Assembly (NCBI RefSeq): GCF_024267675.1
Contig: NZ_JALDYX010000019.1
Span: 29,790 to 93,789 of the forward strand
From: Marinobacterium sedimentorum
GTDB lineage: Bacteria > Pseudomonadota > Gammaproteobacteria > Pseudomonadales > Balneatricaceae
DNA: 64,000 nt
Direction: 5' to 3'
The notes beneath the pieces are model-generated. The model saw only the letters and a list, made by a program, of their open reading frames with translations, was not told where the DNA came from and searched no databases. This document shows, one piece after another, positions 33,429 to 41,086 of the stretch (the first letter of the stretch is position 1; each line of letters begins with the position of its first letter). Position numbers and translations under genes: made by a program.

Positions 33429-35723
33429 ATGCAGATTGAAAAGCTGATTGCCAGCGAGCTGAATGCCCGCATCGAACAGGTTAATGCCGCCATACAGTTG
33501 CTTGATGAAGGCGCTTCAGTGCCCTTTATTGCCCGCTACCGCAAGGAAATCACCGGCGCTCTGGACGATACCCAGCTACGCACTCTGGAACAGCGCCTGG
33601 GCTATCTGCGCGAACTGGCGGAACGGCGCAGCAGCGTACTGGACAGCATCCGCAGCCAGGGCAAGCTCAGCGCCGAACTGGAACAGCAGATTCTTGCCGC
33701 CGATACCAAAAACCGGCTCGAAGACCTGTATTTGCCCTTTCGCCCCAAGCGCCGTACCCGTGCCCAGAAGGCCCGCGAAGCCGGCCTCGAGCCCCTTAGC
33801 GATGCCCTGCTGAGCGGCAAGGGCCAGGGTTCGCCAGAGCAGCAGGCACAGGGATATGTAAACCCGCCGGCCGGTATCGAAACACCGGCCCAGGCCCTGG
33901 AGGGCGCGCGCCATATCCTGATCGAGCATCTGGCCGAAAATGCCGACCTGCTGGCGTCGGTGCGCAGCTGGCTGTGGCAGCAGGGAGAGCTGGTGGTCAC
34001 TGTGGCCAAGGGCAAGGAAAACGAAGGCCAAAAGTTCAGCAACTACTTCGACTATCGCGAGCGCTGCGGCCGCATTCCGTCACACCGGGCGCTGGCGATT
34101 CTGCGTGGACACCAGGAAGGCGTGCTGCGTTACAGCCTGCAGCCCCCCGAAGGCCAGGAGCAGGAAGGCACGCAGCGGATCGCCAGACACTGGCAGCTGC
34201 GCGCAGGCAATGGCAAGGCACAGCTCTGGCTCGATGAAACCCTGCAACAGTGCTGGACCCAAAAGCTGCTGCCAGGCATCGAAAATGACCTGGTACGCCA
34301 ATTGCGCAGCGCCGCCGAGACCGAAGCCATTCAAGTGTTTGCCCGCAATCTGCGCGACCTGCTGCTCGCGGCCCCCGCCGGCCAGCGCACGACTCTTGGG
34401 CTGGACCCGGGACTGCGCAGCGGCGTCAAGGCCGCCGTGGTCGATGCCACCGGCAAGCTGCTGACCTATGAAACCCTCTATCCCCACGCCCCAAGCAAGC
34501 GCTGGGATCAGGCGCTGGCAACACTGGCAAAGCTCTGTCGCACCCATAATGTCGAGCTCATTGCCATCGGCAACGGCACCGCGTCGCGTGAAACCGAACA
34601 GCTGGCCCGCGAACTGGCCGAGAAAGAACCTGCCCTCTCGCTGGTGCCTGTAGTGGTCAGCGAGGCGGGCGCCTCGGTCTATTCGGCGTCTGAGCTCGCC
34701 GCCAAAGAATTCCCCGATCTCGATGTCACTATCCGTGGCGCGGTCTCCATCGCCAGGCGGCTGCAGGATCCGCTGGCCGAATTGGTCAAGATCGAAGCCA
34801 AGGCCATCGGTGTGGGCCAGTATCAGCACGATGTCGATCAGAGCGCGCTGGCCCGCATGCTGGACGCGGTGATCGAGGACTGCGTCAACCATGTCGGCGT
34901 TGATCTCAATACCGCCTCGGTGGAGCTTCTCAGCCAGATCGCCGGTCTGAGCCGCAGCGTCGCCGGCAACATAGTCGAACACCGCAACCAGCAGGGTGCC
35001 TTCAGCCGACGCCAGCAGCTGCTGAAAGTACCGCGTCTGGGCCCCAAGGCCTACGAGCAGTGCGCCGGCTTTCTGCGCATTCGCAACGGCGATCAGGCGC
35101 TGGACAACTCCGCCGTGCACCCCGAAGCCTACCCGCTGGTCGAGCGCATGGCGGCCCAGCTGGGCTGTTCCCTGACCCAGCTGATCGGTGACTCGGGCCG
35201 GCTGGCGCAACTCAACCTCGGCGCCCTGCGCTCGGACCGATTTGGCGACTACACTCTGACCGATATAGTACGGGAGCTGGAAAAACCGGGCCGTGACCCG
35301 CGCCCTGAATTCCACAGCGCGCGCTTTGACGATGCCATTACGAGCATGAACGACCTGACAACCGGGCTGCAGCTTGAGGGGGTTATCACCAATATCACCA
35401 ACTTCGGCGCCTTCGTGGATATAGGCGTACACCAGGACGGCCTGGTGCATATATCGGAGCTGGCCGATCGCTTTGTGAAAGACCCGCATGACCTCGTTAG
35501 TACCGGCCAGATTGTGCAGGTACGGGTGCTCAGCGTGGATGCCAAGCGCAAGCGTATCGCCCTGAGCATGAAATCGCCGGACAAGAGCCGTGACGCGCAC
35601 AACCCGCCACAAGCCCCCAGCGCAGCGTCTAAGCCGGCAGCCAGGCCGGCGGCAAAAACCGCAGCCCCGGCCGAAGGAACACTGGCCGCCAAGCTTCGAG
35701 CCGCCGGACTCAGCAAAGGCTAA
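33429..35723 (+). CDS. tex: Tex transcription accessory protein
   Basis: A 764-residue nucleic-acid-binding protein, similar in length to Tex of other gammaproteobacteria. It has an N-terminal HTH region, the YqgF/RuvC-like domain (TLGLDPGLRSGVKAAVVD, about 322-339), helix-hairpin-helix modules (VGVDLNTASVELLSQIAGL) and a C-terminal S1 domain (LEGVITNITNFGAFVDIGV). The tail is low-complexity Ala/Pro/Lys. The ATG at 33429 gives the family N-terminus (MQIEKLIASEL). It is divergent from dctB. Tex affects gene expression in several bacteria; the exact mechanism is not settled. Confidence 0.94.
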   Translation: MQIEKLIASELNARIEQVNAAIQLLDEGASVPFIARYRKEITGALDDTQLRTLEQRLGYLRELAERRSSVLDSIRSQGKLSAELEQQILAADTKNRLEDLYLPFRPKRRTRAQKAREAGLEPLSDALLSGKGQGSPEQQAQGYVNPPAGIETPAQALEGARHILIEHLAENADLLASVRSWLWQQGELVVTVAKGKENEGQKFSNYFDYRERCGRIPSHRALAILRGHQEGVLRYSLQPPEGQEQEGTQRIARHWQLRAGNGKAQLWLDETLQQCWTQKLLPGIENDLVRQLRSAAETEAIQVFARNLRDLLLAAPAGQRTTLGLDPGLRSGVKAAVVDATGKLLTYETLYPHAPSKRWDQALATLAKLCRTHNVELIAIGNGTASRETEQLARELAEKEPALSLVPVVVSEAGASVYSASELAAKEFPDLDVTIRGAVSIARRLQDPLAELVKIEAKAIGVGQYQHDVDQSALARMLDAVIEDCVNHVGVDLNTASVELLSQIAGLSRSVAGNIVEHRNQQGAFSRRQQLLKVPRLGPKAYEQCAGFLRIRNGDQALDNSAVHPEAYPLVERMAAQLGCSLTQLIGDSGRLAQLNLGALRSDRFGDYTLTDIVRELEKPGRDPRPEFHSARFDDAITSMNDLTTGLQLEGVITNITNFGAFVDIGVHQDGLVHISELADRFVKDPHDLVSTGQIVQVRVLSVDAKRKRIALSMKSPDKSRDAHNPPQAPSAASKPAARPAAKTAAPAEGTLAAKLRAAGLSKG

Positions 35724-35789
35724 ATCGCGCAGAATTCATGGCGGAAACAGCCCCACGCTTTCTCCGTCTTAATTATTGACCGGTTGGTT

Positions 35790-35795
35790 TATAAT
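35790..35795 (+). promoter_or_regulatory. -10 box of gshA
   Basis: TATAAT, 34 bases upstream of the gshA TTG start; the -35 (about TCTTAA with a 17-base spacer) is poor. The -10 box lies downstream of the next upstream in-frame start codon, which supports the TTG at 35829 as the true start. Confidence 0.6.
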
Positions 35796-35828
35796 AGCCG
35801 CCGTTTCTCATGCGAAAGGGGCAGGAAC

Positions 35829-37394
35829 TTGTCTGCAGCACTTCAAAAGCAGCTGGACCAGCTGGTCCGTAATGGTCAAGCAGCATTGCTCAAGGGCATC
35901 CTGCATGGCATCGAAAAGGAAGGCCTGCGCGTAGACGCAAAGGGCCTGCTGTCCCAGACGGAGCACCCCCGTGCGCTGGGCGCAGCGCTCACCCACAGCT
36001 ATATCACGACGGATTATTCCGAAGCCCTGCTGGAGTACATCACGCCGGTCTTCAAGCGTTCGGAAGACGCGCTGACCTTCCTGGCGGACCTGCACCGCTT
36101 CGGCTACGGCCCCCTGGGCGACGAACTGATCTGGTGTACCAGCATGCCGTGCGATATCCCGGATGAAGAAAGCATCCCCATCGCCCACTACGGCAGCTCC
36201 AATGTCGGCCAGCTCAAGCATGTCTACCGTACCGGGCTCAAGTATCGCTACGGCAAGATGATGCAGACCATTGCCGGCATTCACTACAACTTCTCTCTGC
36301 CAGAAGCCCTGTGGCCGGCATTGCAGGAACAGCAGCAGAATCGAGACAGCCTGCAGGACTTCCGCTCGGAGCAGTACTTTCGCCTGATACGCAACTTCCG
36401 CCGCTACGGCTGGATACTGCTGTACCTGTTTGGCGCCTCGCCGGCGCTGTGTAGCTCCTTCCTCAAGGGGCGCAGCCACCAGCTCGAGACGCTGGGCGAG
36501 GATACCCTCTACCTGCCTTACGCCACTTCGCTGCGCATGAGCGACCTGGGCTATTCCAACAAGGCACAATCATCCCTGGGGATCTGCTTCAACCATCTAA
36601 AGACCTACACCGCGTCGCTGCACCGGGCCATCCACACCCCGTACGAGCGCTACGATGCCATAGGCCTCAAAGTCGACGGCGAATATCGCCAGCTCAACAG
36701 CAACATTCTGCAGATCGAAAACGAATATTACAGCGACATCCGCCCCAAACGCGTCGCCCACTCCGGCGAGAAGCCGCTGCACGCACTGCACACCCGTGGC
36801 GTGGAATATGTCGAGATCCGCAACACCGACATCAATCCGCTACTGCCGCTGGGCATTGATCAGCAACAGGCCGACTTTATGGACGCCTTCCTGGTGACCT
36901 GCCTGCTGGCCGGCGACGAACTGATCGATGATGACGAATGCGAACGCATCAGCGAAAACCTCAAGCGGGTGGTCACACGCGGTCGTGAGCCGGGCCTGGC
37001 GCTGCAGTGCAGTGATAGCGAGCGTTCACTGGCGCAGTGGGGACAGGAAATTCTGGATATGGTCAGCCTGACCGCCACAGTGCTCGACAAGAACGAACAC
37101 GGCAGCCCCTTTAGCGATGCCGTTGCGGCACAGCGTCTGAAGCTGGACGACCCGGCACTGACACCCTCGGCACAGATTCTGGCTCAGCTACTGGAACAGA
37201 AAATCAGCCACAGCGAGTTCAGCCTGGCCCAAAGCCGGGCGCACCGGGAAACCCTGCTGAAAACCCCGCTGAGCGAGAAACGACAAGCCTATTTTAGCGA
37301 GCTGACCGGCAGCTCGCTCAACGACCAGGCCCGCATCGAAGCCGAAGACAGCCTCGACTTCGATCACTACCTGGCCGACTATCTGGCGCAGTAA
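35829..37394 (+). CDS. gshA: Glutamate-cysteine ligase
   Basis: A 521-residue GshA (E. coli: 518), first enzyme of glutathione synthesis. Family segments include GIEKEGLRVD, LTHSYITTDYSEALLEYITPV, IAGIHYNFSLPE and NSNILQIENEYYSDIRPKR. The start is TTG at 35829 with AGGAAC directly upstream (GGGGCAGGAAC); no ATG exists near the N-terminus, and the -10 box falls just upstream. E. coli gshA also starts with TTG, which keeps its translation low. The stop codon lies in the first unit of an 8-bp tandem repeat. Confidence 0.95.
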   Translation: MSAALQKQLDQLVRNGQAALLKGILHGIEKEGLRVDAKGLLSQTEHPRALGAALTHSYITTDYSEALLEYITPVFKRSEDALTFLADLHRFGYGPLGDELIWCTSMPCDIPDEESIPIAHYGSSNVGQLKHVYRTGLKYRYGKMMQTIAGIHYNFSLPEALWPALQEQQQNRDSLQDFRSEQYFRLIRNFRRYGWILLYLFGASPALCSSFLKGRSHQLETLGEDTLYLPYATSLRMSDLGYSNKAQSSLGICFNHLKTYTASLHRAIHTPYERYDAIGLKVDGEYRQLNSNILQIENEYYSDIRPKRVAHSGEKPLHALHTRGVEYVEIRNTDINPLLPLGIDQQQADFMDAFLVTCLLAGDELIDDDECERISENLKRVVTRGREPGLALQCSDSERSLAQWGQEILDMVSLTATVLDKNEHGSPFSDAVAAQRLKLDDPALTPSAQILAQLLEQKISHSEFSLAQSRAHRETLLKTPLSEKRQAYFSELTGSSLNDQARIEAEDSLDFDHYLADYLAQ

Positions 37395-37444
37395 GGCAGT
37401 AAGGCAGTAAGGCAGTAAGGCAGTAAGGCAGTAAGGCAGTAAGA
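37389..37444 (+). repeat. 8-bp tandem repeat at the gshA stop codon
   Basis: Six perfect CAGTAAGG units and a seventh, CAGTAAGA. The first unit holds the last Gln codon and the TAA stop, so changes in copy number do not alter the protein but change the 3' end of the mRNA. Confidence 0.95.
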
Positions 37445-37452
37445 AAGCAAAA

Positions 37453-37497
37453 GCGAATGCACCTTCTGTCAGGCGACCTGACAGAAGGTGCATTCGC
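37453..37497 (-). terminator. 21-bp perfect hairpin; terminator of the FliL-like gene
   Basis: A 21-bp perfect inverted repeat (GCGAATGCACC...GGTGCATTCGC) with a 3-base loop CGA. On the minus strand it is followed by TTTTGCTTTCTT, so it works as terminator for the leftward FliL-like gene; for gshA it forms a blunt 3' hairpin. Confidence 0.75.
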
Positions 37498-37507
37498 GGG
37501 CGCAGCG

Positions 37508-37909
37508 TTACTGAATGACCAGGCTGGTGAAAAACAGATCCGTCACCAGGGGCGCGCCCTCTTCCTCCCGCAGCATCGTCTGCACTTGCGCCAGCGCCTC
37601 CTTGGCGAGTGCCGCCTGCGCTTCTACGCTCGACAGCGCCGCCTCATCCTGCGCGCTCAGCAGAAATACGATGTCATTGCGAATACTGGGCAGATGATAG
37701 TTCACTGCATGGTGCCCATCCTCGCTGCCCACCTGGAGGGTGATCTCGCACTTTATGAACCGCAGCGGCCCAGCCCCGCCGAAATTGGCCACAAACGGCT
37801 TGAGTTCAATATAACCAACATAACCGGATGCGCCCGACTCATCTTCGGCCGCCCACACCGGCTGCAGCATCAACCCCAGCATCAATCCAAACAGCAGTCT
37901 TCGCAGCAT
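37508..37909 (-). CDS. FliL-like secreted protein
   Basis: A 133-residue protein with a signal sequence (MLRRLLFGLMLGLMLQPVWA) and a FliL-type domain (YIELKPFVANFGGAGPLRFIKCEITLQV, YHLPSIRNDIVFLLS). True FliL is a membrane-anchored flagellar stator accessory protein; this one has a cleavable-looking signal peptide and no flagellar neighbours, so a flagellar role is not assured. It is convergent with gshA and divergent from rsd. Confidence 0.82.
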   Translation of the reverse strand: MLRRLLFGLMLGLMLQPVWAAEDESGASGYVGYIELKPFVANFGGAGPLRFIKCEITLQVGSEDGHHAVNYHLPSIRNDIVFLLSAQDEAALSSVEAQAALAKEALAQVQTMLREEEGAPLVTDLFFTSLVIQ

Positions 37910-38093
37910 TCTGTTCCCGTCCCTTACGTTTTCATGACCCTGGCAGACAGGCCAGTATAGCCCGGGGTCGCAGCAGCGTTAAGGCGTCCGGCGCAATAAC
38001 CACAAGCCGTCGCCAGACCATTGCCCGGGTTCTATTGCGCCCGCCTTCGCGTTGGGATTAGTATTGGGTCTGACTGAGATAAGGAGCCAAGCA

Positions 38094-38579
38094 ATGCTGG
38101 AGAAATGTCGCACTGCGAAAGAACGCTGGGGCGGTGTCAGCGAGATCATTGATCATTTGCTGGAGGAACGGCAGCTGCTTATCAGTCGTTTCGTTGCGCT
38201 GCCGACACTGGCGCTGAACGAAGAGTTCAAGCCGCGCACCGAAGCCTTCTGTGACCTGCTGATGGACTATCTGTCCTCCGGCCATTTCGAGGTCTACGAA
38301 CAGCTATTGCGCGAAGGCAGCGAATTTGAAGACGGCAGCCTCGAACAGGCCCAGAAACTGTTCCCGCTGATTCAACGCAGCACCGACTTCGCGCTGGACT
38401 TCAACGACAACTGTTCCAGCCGCCTGACCGAGCTGACGCTGCGCCAGGTACGGGAGTTTTCCGACCAACTGTCGCGCCTCGGCGAGATGCTCGAAGAGCG
38501 CTTCGAGCTTGAAGACCGCATGATCGAAATTCTGCACAACTCACACCGCGACCTGGTGCTGGCCGAAAACAGGGAATAA
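38094..38579 (+). CDS. rsd: Rsd/AlgQ anti-sigma-70 factor
   Basis: A 161-residue helical protein of the Rsd/AlgQ family, which binds sigma-70 region 4 in stationary phase and shifts RNA polymerase to other sigma factors. The start MLEKCRTAKERWGGVSEIIDHLLEERQ is characteristic. AAGGAG lies nine bases before the ATG at 38094; the in-frame extension to 38052 is not needed. The WD40 lipoprotein gene starts 3 bases after its stop, so the two are likely cotranscribed. Confidence 0.92.
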   Translation: MLEKCRTAKERWGGVSEIIDHLLEERQLLISRFVALPTLALNEEFKPRTEAFCDLLMDYLSSGHFEVYEQLLREGSEFEDGSLEQAQKLFPLIQRSTDFALDFNDNCSSRLTELTLRQVREFSDQLSRLGEMLEERFELEDRMIEILHNSHRDLVLAENRE

Positions 38580-38582
38580 GGC

Positions 38583-39560
38583 ATGCGCACCACCCTGGCC
38601 ACCGGCATGGTGGCCACTCTGGCATTAGTGCTGACAGGCTGCAGCCGCTCCGAAGCACCGGTCTCATGGCACGAATATGCCCTGCAGGGCGCCTACAGCG
38701 CCAGCCTGTCCGAACAGGGCCGCTTTGGCGTGATCGGCTCCATTCAGCATGGCGCAAGCCTATGGGATACCAGCAGCAACGCCCGCCTGTTCAGCTGGAA
38801 CCACCAGCCGGGCCAATACTCCATCATTGCCGCCACCGCGCTGTCACCGGACGAGAGCTTTGCTGCTACCGCAGGCCAGCAGGACCTGGTGCTGTGGAAC
38901 CTGATCAGTGGCCAGGCCGTATGGTACTGGAGTTCACCGGCGGACATTCTGGCCATGGACCTCAGCCGTGGCGCCGACTATGCCCTGCTGGGGCTCGCCA
39001 ACCACGAAGCGGTCTATTTCGATATCAAGAACGGCGGCGTCAAACGCAGCCTGCGCCACGATGCAAGGGTGCGTGCCGTCAACCTGAGCCTGGATGGCCG
39101 CCTGGCACTGACCGGCTCCGACGCCTACAAGGCCAGGCTCTGGGACCTGCAATCCGGCGAGCTACTAAAGACGCTGGAGTTTGGCAACGTGGTCGATACC
39201 GTAGCACTGTCCCCTGACGGTCGCCTGGCCTTCAGTGCGGGCAGCCTGGATCGGGCGGTCATCTGGAATACCGCCAGCGGCGAAGTGCTGCATACCTTAT
39301 CCGACTTTGGCGGCCTGTTTCAGCGTCGCATGAGCTTTCTCAGCGCACGCTTTTCCAGCAGTGGCGAACAGTTGCTAACCGGCAGCGCCGCCGGTTTTGT
39401 GCAGCTCTGGGATGTCGCCAGTGGAACGGAGCTGCGGCGCTGGAAGCTGCACAAGCGCGCCGCCTACGGCCCGATCAGCACGGCCGTGTATGCCGTCGCC
39501 TTCGCTACCGACGGCTACTACGCCATCGGCTCCAACGGCCTTATCAACCTGCTGCGTTAA
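38583..39560 (+). CDS. WD40-repeat lipoprotein
   Basis: A 325-residue lipoprotein: the signal peptide ends in the lipobox LTGC (Cys about residue 20), followed by a beta-propeller of WD40-like repeats (ASLWDTSS, LVLWNLISG, ARLWDLQSGELL, AVIWNTASGEVL, VQLWDVASGTEL), about six or seven blades. Such propellers are scaffolds for protein contacts. Three bases separate it from rsd. No function can be assigned beyond envelope location and likely binding role. Confidence 0.85.
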   Translation: MRTTLATGMVATLALVLTGCSRSEAPVSWHEYALQGAYSASLSEQGRFGVIGSIQHGASLWDTSSNARLFSWNHQPGQYSIIAATALSPDESFAATAGQQDLVLWNLISGQAVWYWSSPADILAMDLSRGADYALLGLANHEAVYFDIKNGGVKRSLRHDARVRAVNLSLDGRLALTGSDAYKARLWDLQSGELLKTLEFGNVVDTVALSPDGRLAFSAGSLDRAVIWNTASGEVLHTLSDFGGLFQRRMSFLSARFSSSGEQLLTGSAAGFVQLWDVASGTELRRWKLHKRAAYGPISTAVYAVAFATDGYYAIGSNGLINLLR

Positions 39561-39594
39561 CGCCGGCGCTTGCCAACACGCCCCCTGCAAAACG

Positions 39595-39623
39595 AAAAAA
39601 CCCACAGCTCAGGCTGCGGGTTT
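39595..39623 (-). terminator. Intrinsic terminator of the FKBP gene
   Basis: On the minus strand AACCCGCAGC, short loop, GCTGTGGGTTTTTT (one G-T pair). It lies 27 bases past the stop of the FKBP gene and also faces the WD40 gene. Confidence 0.8.
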
Positions 39624-39650
39624 GCGGATATTGCATGCTCGGTCGGCTGA

Positions 39651-40373
39651 TTACTTGGCCGCAGCTTCCGCCTGAGCTTCTGCCTGCGGATTGATTTCCA
39701 GCAGCTCGACTTCAAACACCAGTGTTTCGTTGGGGCCAATTGCATTACCCATGCCGCCAGGGCCGTACGCCAGGTCAGCCGGAATAACCAGACGCGCCTT
39801 GCCGCCCTGCTTCATCAGCTGCAGACCTTCGGTCCAGCCCGGAATCACGCCGTTCAGCGGGAAGGACACCGGCTCACCACGGGAGTAGGAGCTGTCGAAC
39901 TCGGTACCGTCAATCAGCTGGCCCTTGTAATGCACCTTGACCGTATCGGTGGCAGCGGGGTTAGCGCCCTCGCCTGCGGTCAGCTCTTCATACTGCAGAC
40001 CGGATTCAGTCGTAGTGACCGCCTTGTTTTTGCCGTTATCGGCCTGGTAAGCCGCGCCCTTGTCGAGGTTTTCCTGAGCGATCAGGGCGAACTGCTGACG
40101 CTGTTCTTCCATCTTTTTCATCTGGAAGGCCTGCATGACCTGCCCCACCTGCTCCTGATCCAGCAGCGGCTCCTCGCCCTTGTAAATGGCTTCAACGCCC
40201 TGTCGGAACGACTCGATGTCCAGCGTATCAATATCCTGCTTGAGCTTGTCGCCAAGGATCAGACCCAGGCTGTAGCTCAGCTTCTTGTCTTCGGTATCCA
40301 GCGTGTCGGCCTGTACGGCCGATGTCACTGCGACCAGAGAGGCCATGGCTACTGCCAGAAACGTTTTCTTCAT
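39651..40373 (-). CDS. FKBP-type peptidyl-prolyl isomerase (Mip/FkpA-like)
   Basis: A 240-residue secreted isomerase. Signal peptide to about residue 22 (AVTSAVQA), then the helical dimerisation domain (KKLSYSLGLILGDKLK, QVMQAFQMKKMEEQRQQF) and the FKBP domain (VKVHYKGQLIDGTEFDSSY, FPLNGVIPGWTEGLQLM, ARLVIPADLAYGPGG). This is the periplasmic or outer-membrane Mip/FkpA/FklB type. An Ala/Glu-rich tail (QAEAQAEAAAK) closes the protein. It has its own terminator. Confidence 0.92.
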   Translation of the reverse strand: MKKTFLAVAMASLVAVTSAVQADTLDTEDKKLSYSLGLILGDKLKQDIDTLDIESFRQGVEAIYKGEEPLLDQEQVGQVMQAFQMKKMEEQRQQFALIAQENLDKGAAYQADNGKNKAVTTTESGLQYEELTAGEGANPAATDTVKVHYKGQLIDGTEFDSSYSRGEPVSFPLNGVIPGWTEGLQLMKQGGKARLVIPADLAYGPGGMGNAIGPNETLVFEVELLEINPQAEAQAEAAAK

Positions 40374-40442
40374 TCCAAATTCCCTACTGATAATGCTGAA
40401 TGTCGTTGTTTAGTGACCGATTTAACTCTAAAGTTCACCCCA

Positions 40443-40967
40443 TTACCACTGCAATTGCAGCACCCGCCGGACAGGCAATGGCCCCGCCGCGGCCTGTACC
40501 AGAACCTGCAGTACGGCCAACAGGCCAGGTTGCGGCTCAATACCTTCGCAGCCCAGGTACTGGCCGAGGTTCTGCAGCAACAGATCCTCGCAGGTGGCAG
40601 ACGCCACCACCGGCCAGTCACGCCCAAGCGCAAACAGCCAGGCCAGCTCCACCTGTTCAGCGGCCAGTTCTGCCTGGCGCAGCGCCTGATAACAGCGCTC
40701 CAGCTCGGGCTCATGCCGGCGCTGAGCCCGAACCCGGTAGCGCAGCAGACGCAGCGGCTCTGTGGTACTGTGCTGCCACTGCGACGCCTCACAGGTACTC
40801 AACTGGTCTGCCTGCAACGCCCGGCCTTCGGTCGCCAGCCAGCAGCAGAATAACAAGCGGTTAACGCCGAGCGACCACTCTTGCTGCAGCTGCAGGCACG
40901 CCGACTCAACACCCGGCTTGGCATAGAGTTGCAAGGCATAGTCCCAGAGGTCGTTGTGCAGCTTCAT
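40443..40967 (-). CDS. TIGR02444-type (DUF2390) protein
   Basis: A 174-residue protein rich in Leu, Gln and Trp, starting MKLHNDLWDYALQLYAKPGV, the pattern of the TIGR02444/DUF2390 family of uncharacterised gammaproteobacterial proteins. No signal peptide or membrane span. It is divergent from the ABC-F gene, the same neighbour it has in Pseudomonas. Function unknown. Confidence 0.82.
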   Translation of the reverse strand: MKLHNDLWDYALQLYAKPGVESACLQLQQEWSLGVNRLLFCCWLATEGRALQADQLSTCEASQWQHSTTEPLRLLRYRVRAQRRHEPELERCYQALRQAELAAEQVELAWLFALGRDWPVVASATCEDLLLQNLGQYLGCEGIEPQPGLLAVLQVLVQAAAGPLPVRRVLQLQW

Positions 40968-41086
40968 CGGACGCCTCTCATATCGCCGGGAGACTGAGTT
41001 CGAGCGCGTCCGCCGCGTAACAGCGGAGCCGTAATCAGTGCCATTGTATTAGTCTTAATCTCGACAGGTTGTTAAAATTCGCCACC

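Noticed and set aside
34080..35612. A 510-codon frame opposite tex
   Set aside because: Antisense shadow of a well-supported gene; composition (many His, Gln, Gly, Val) is typical of reversed high-GC coding sequence.
37389..37444. Possible CRISPR-like array
   Set aside because: Units are only 8 bp with no spacers and no cas genes; it is a simple tandem repeat.
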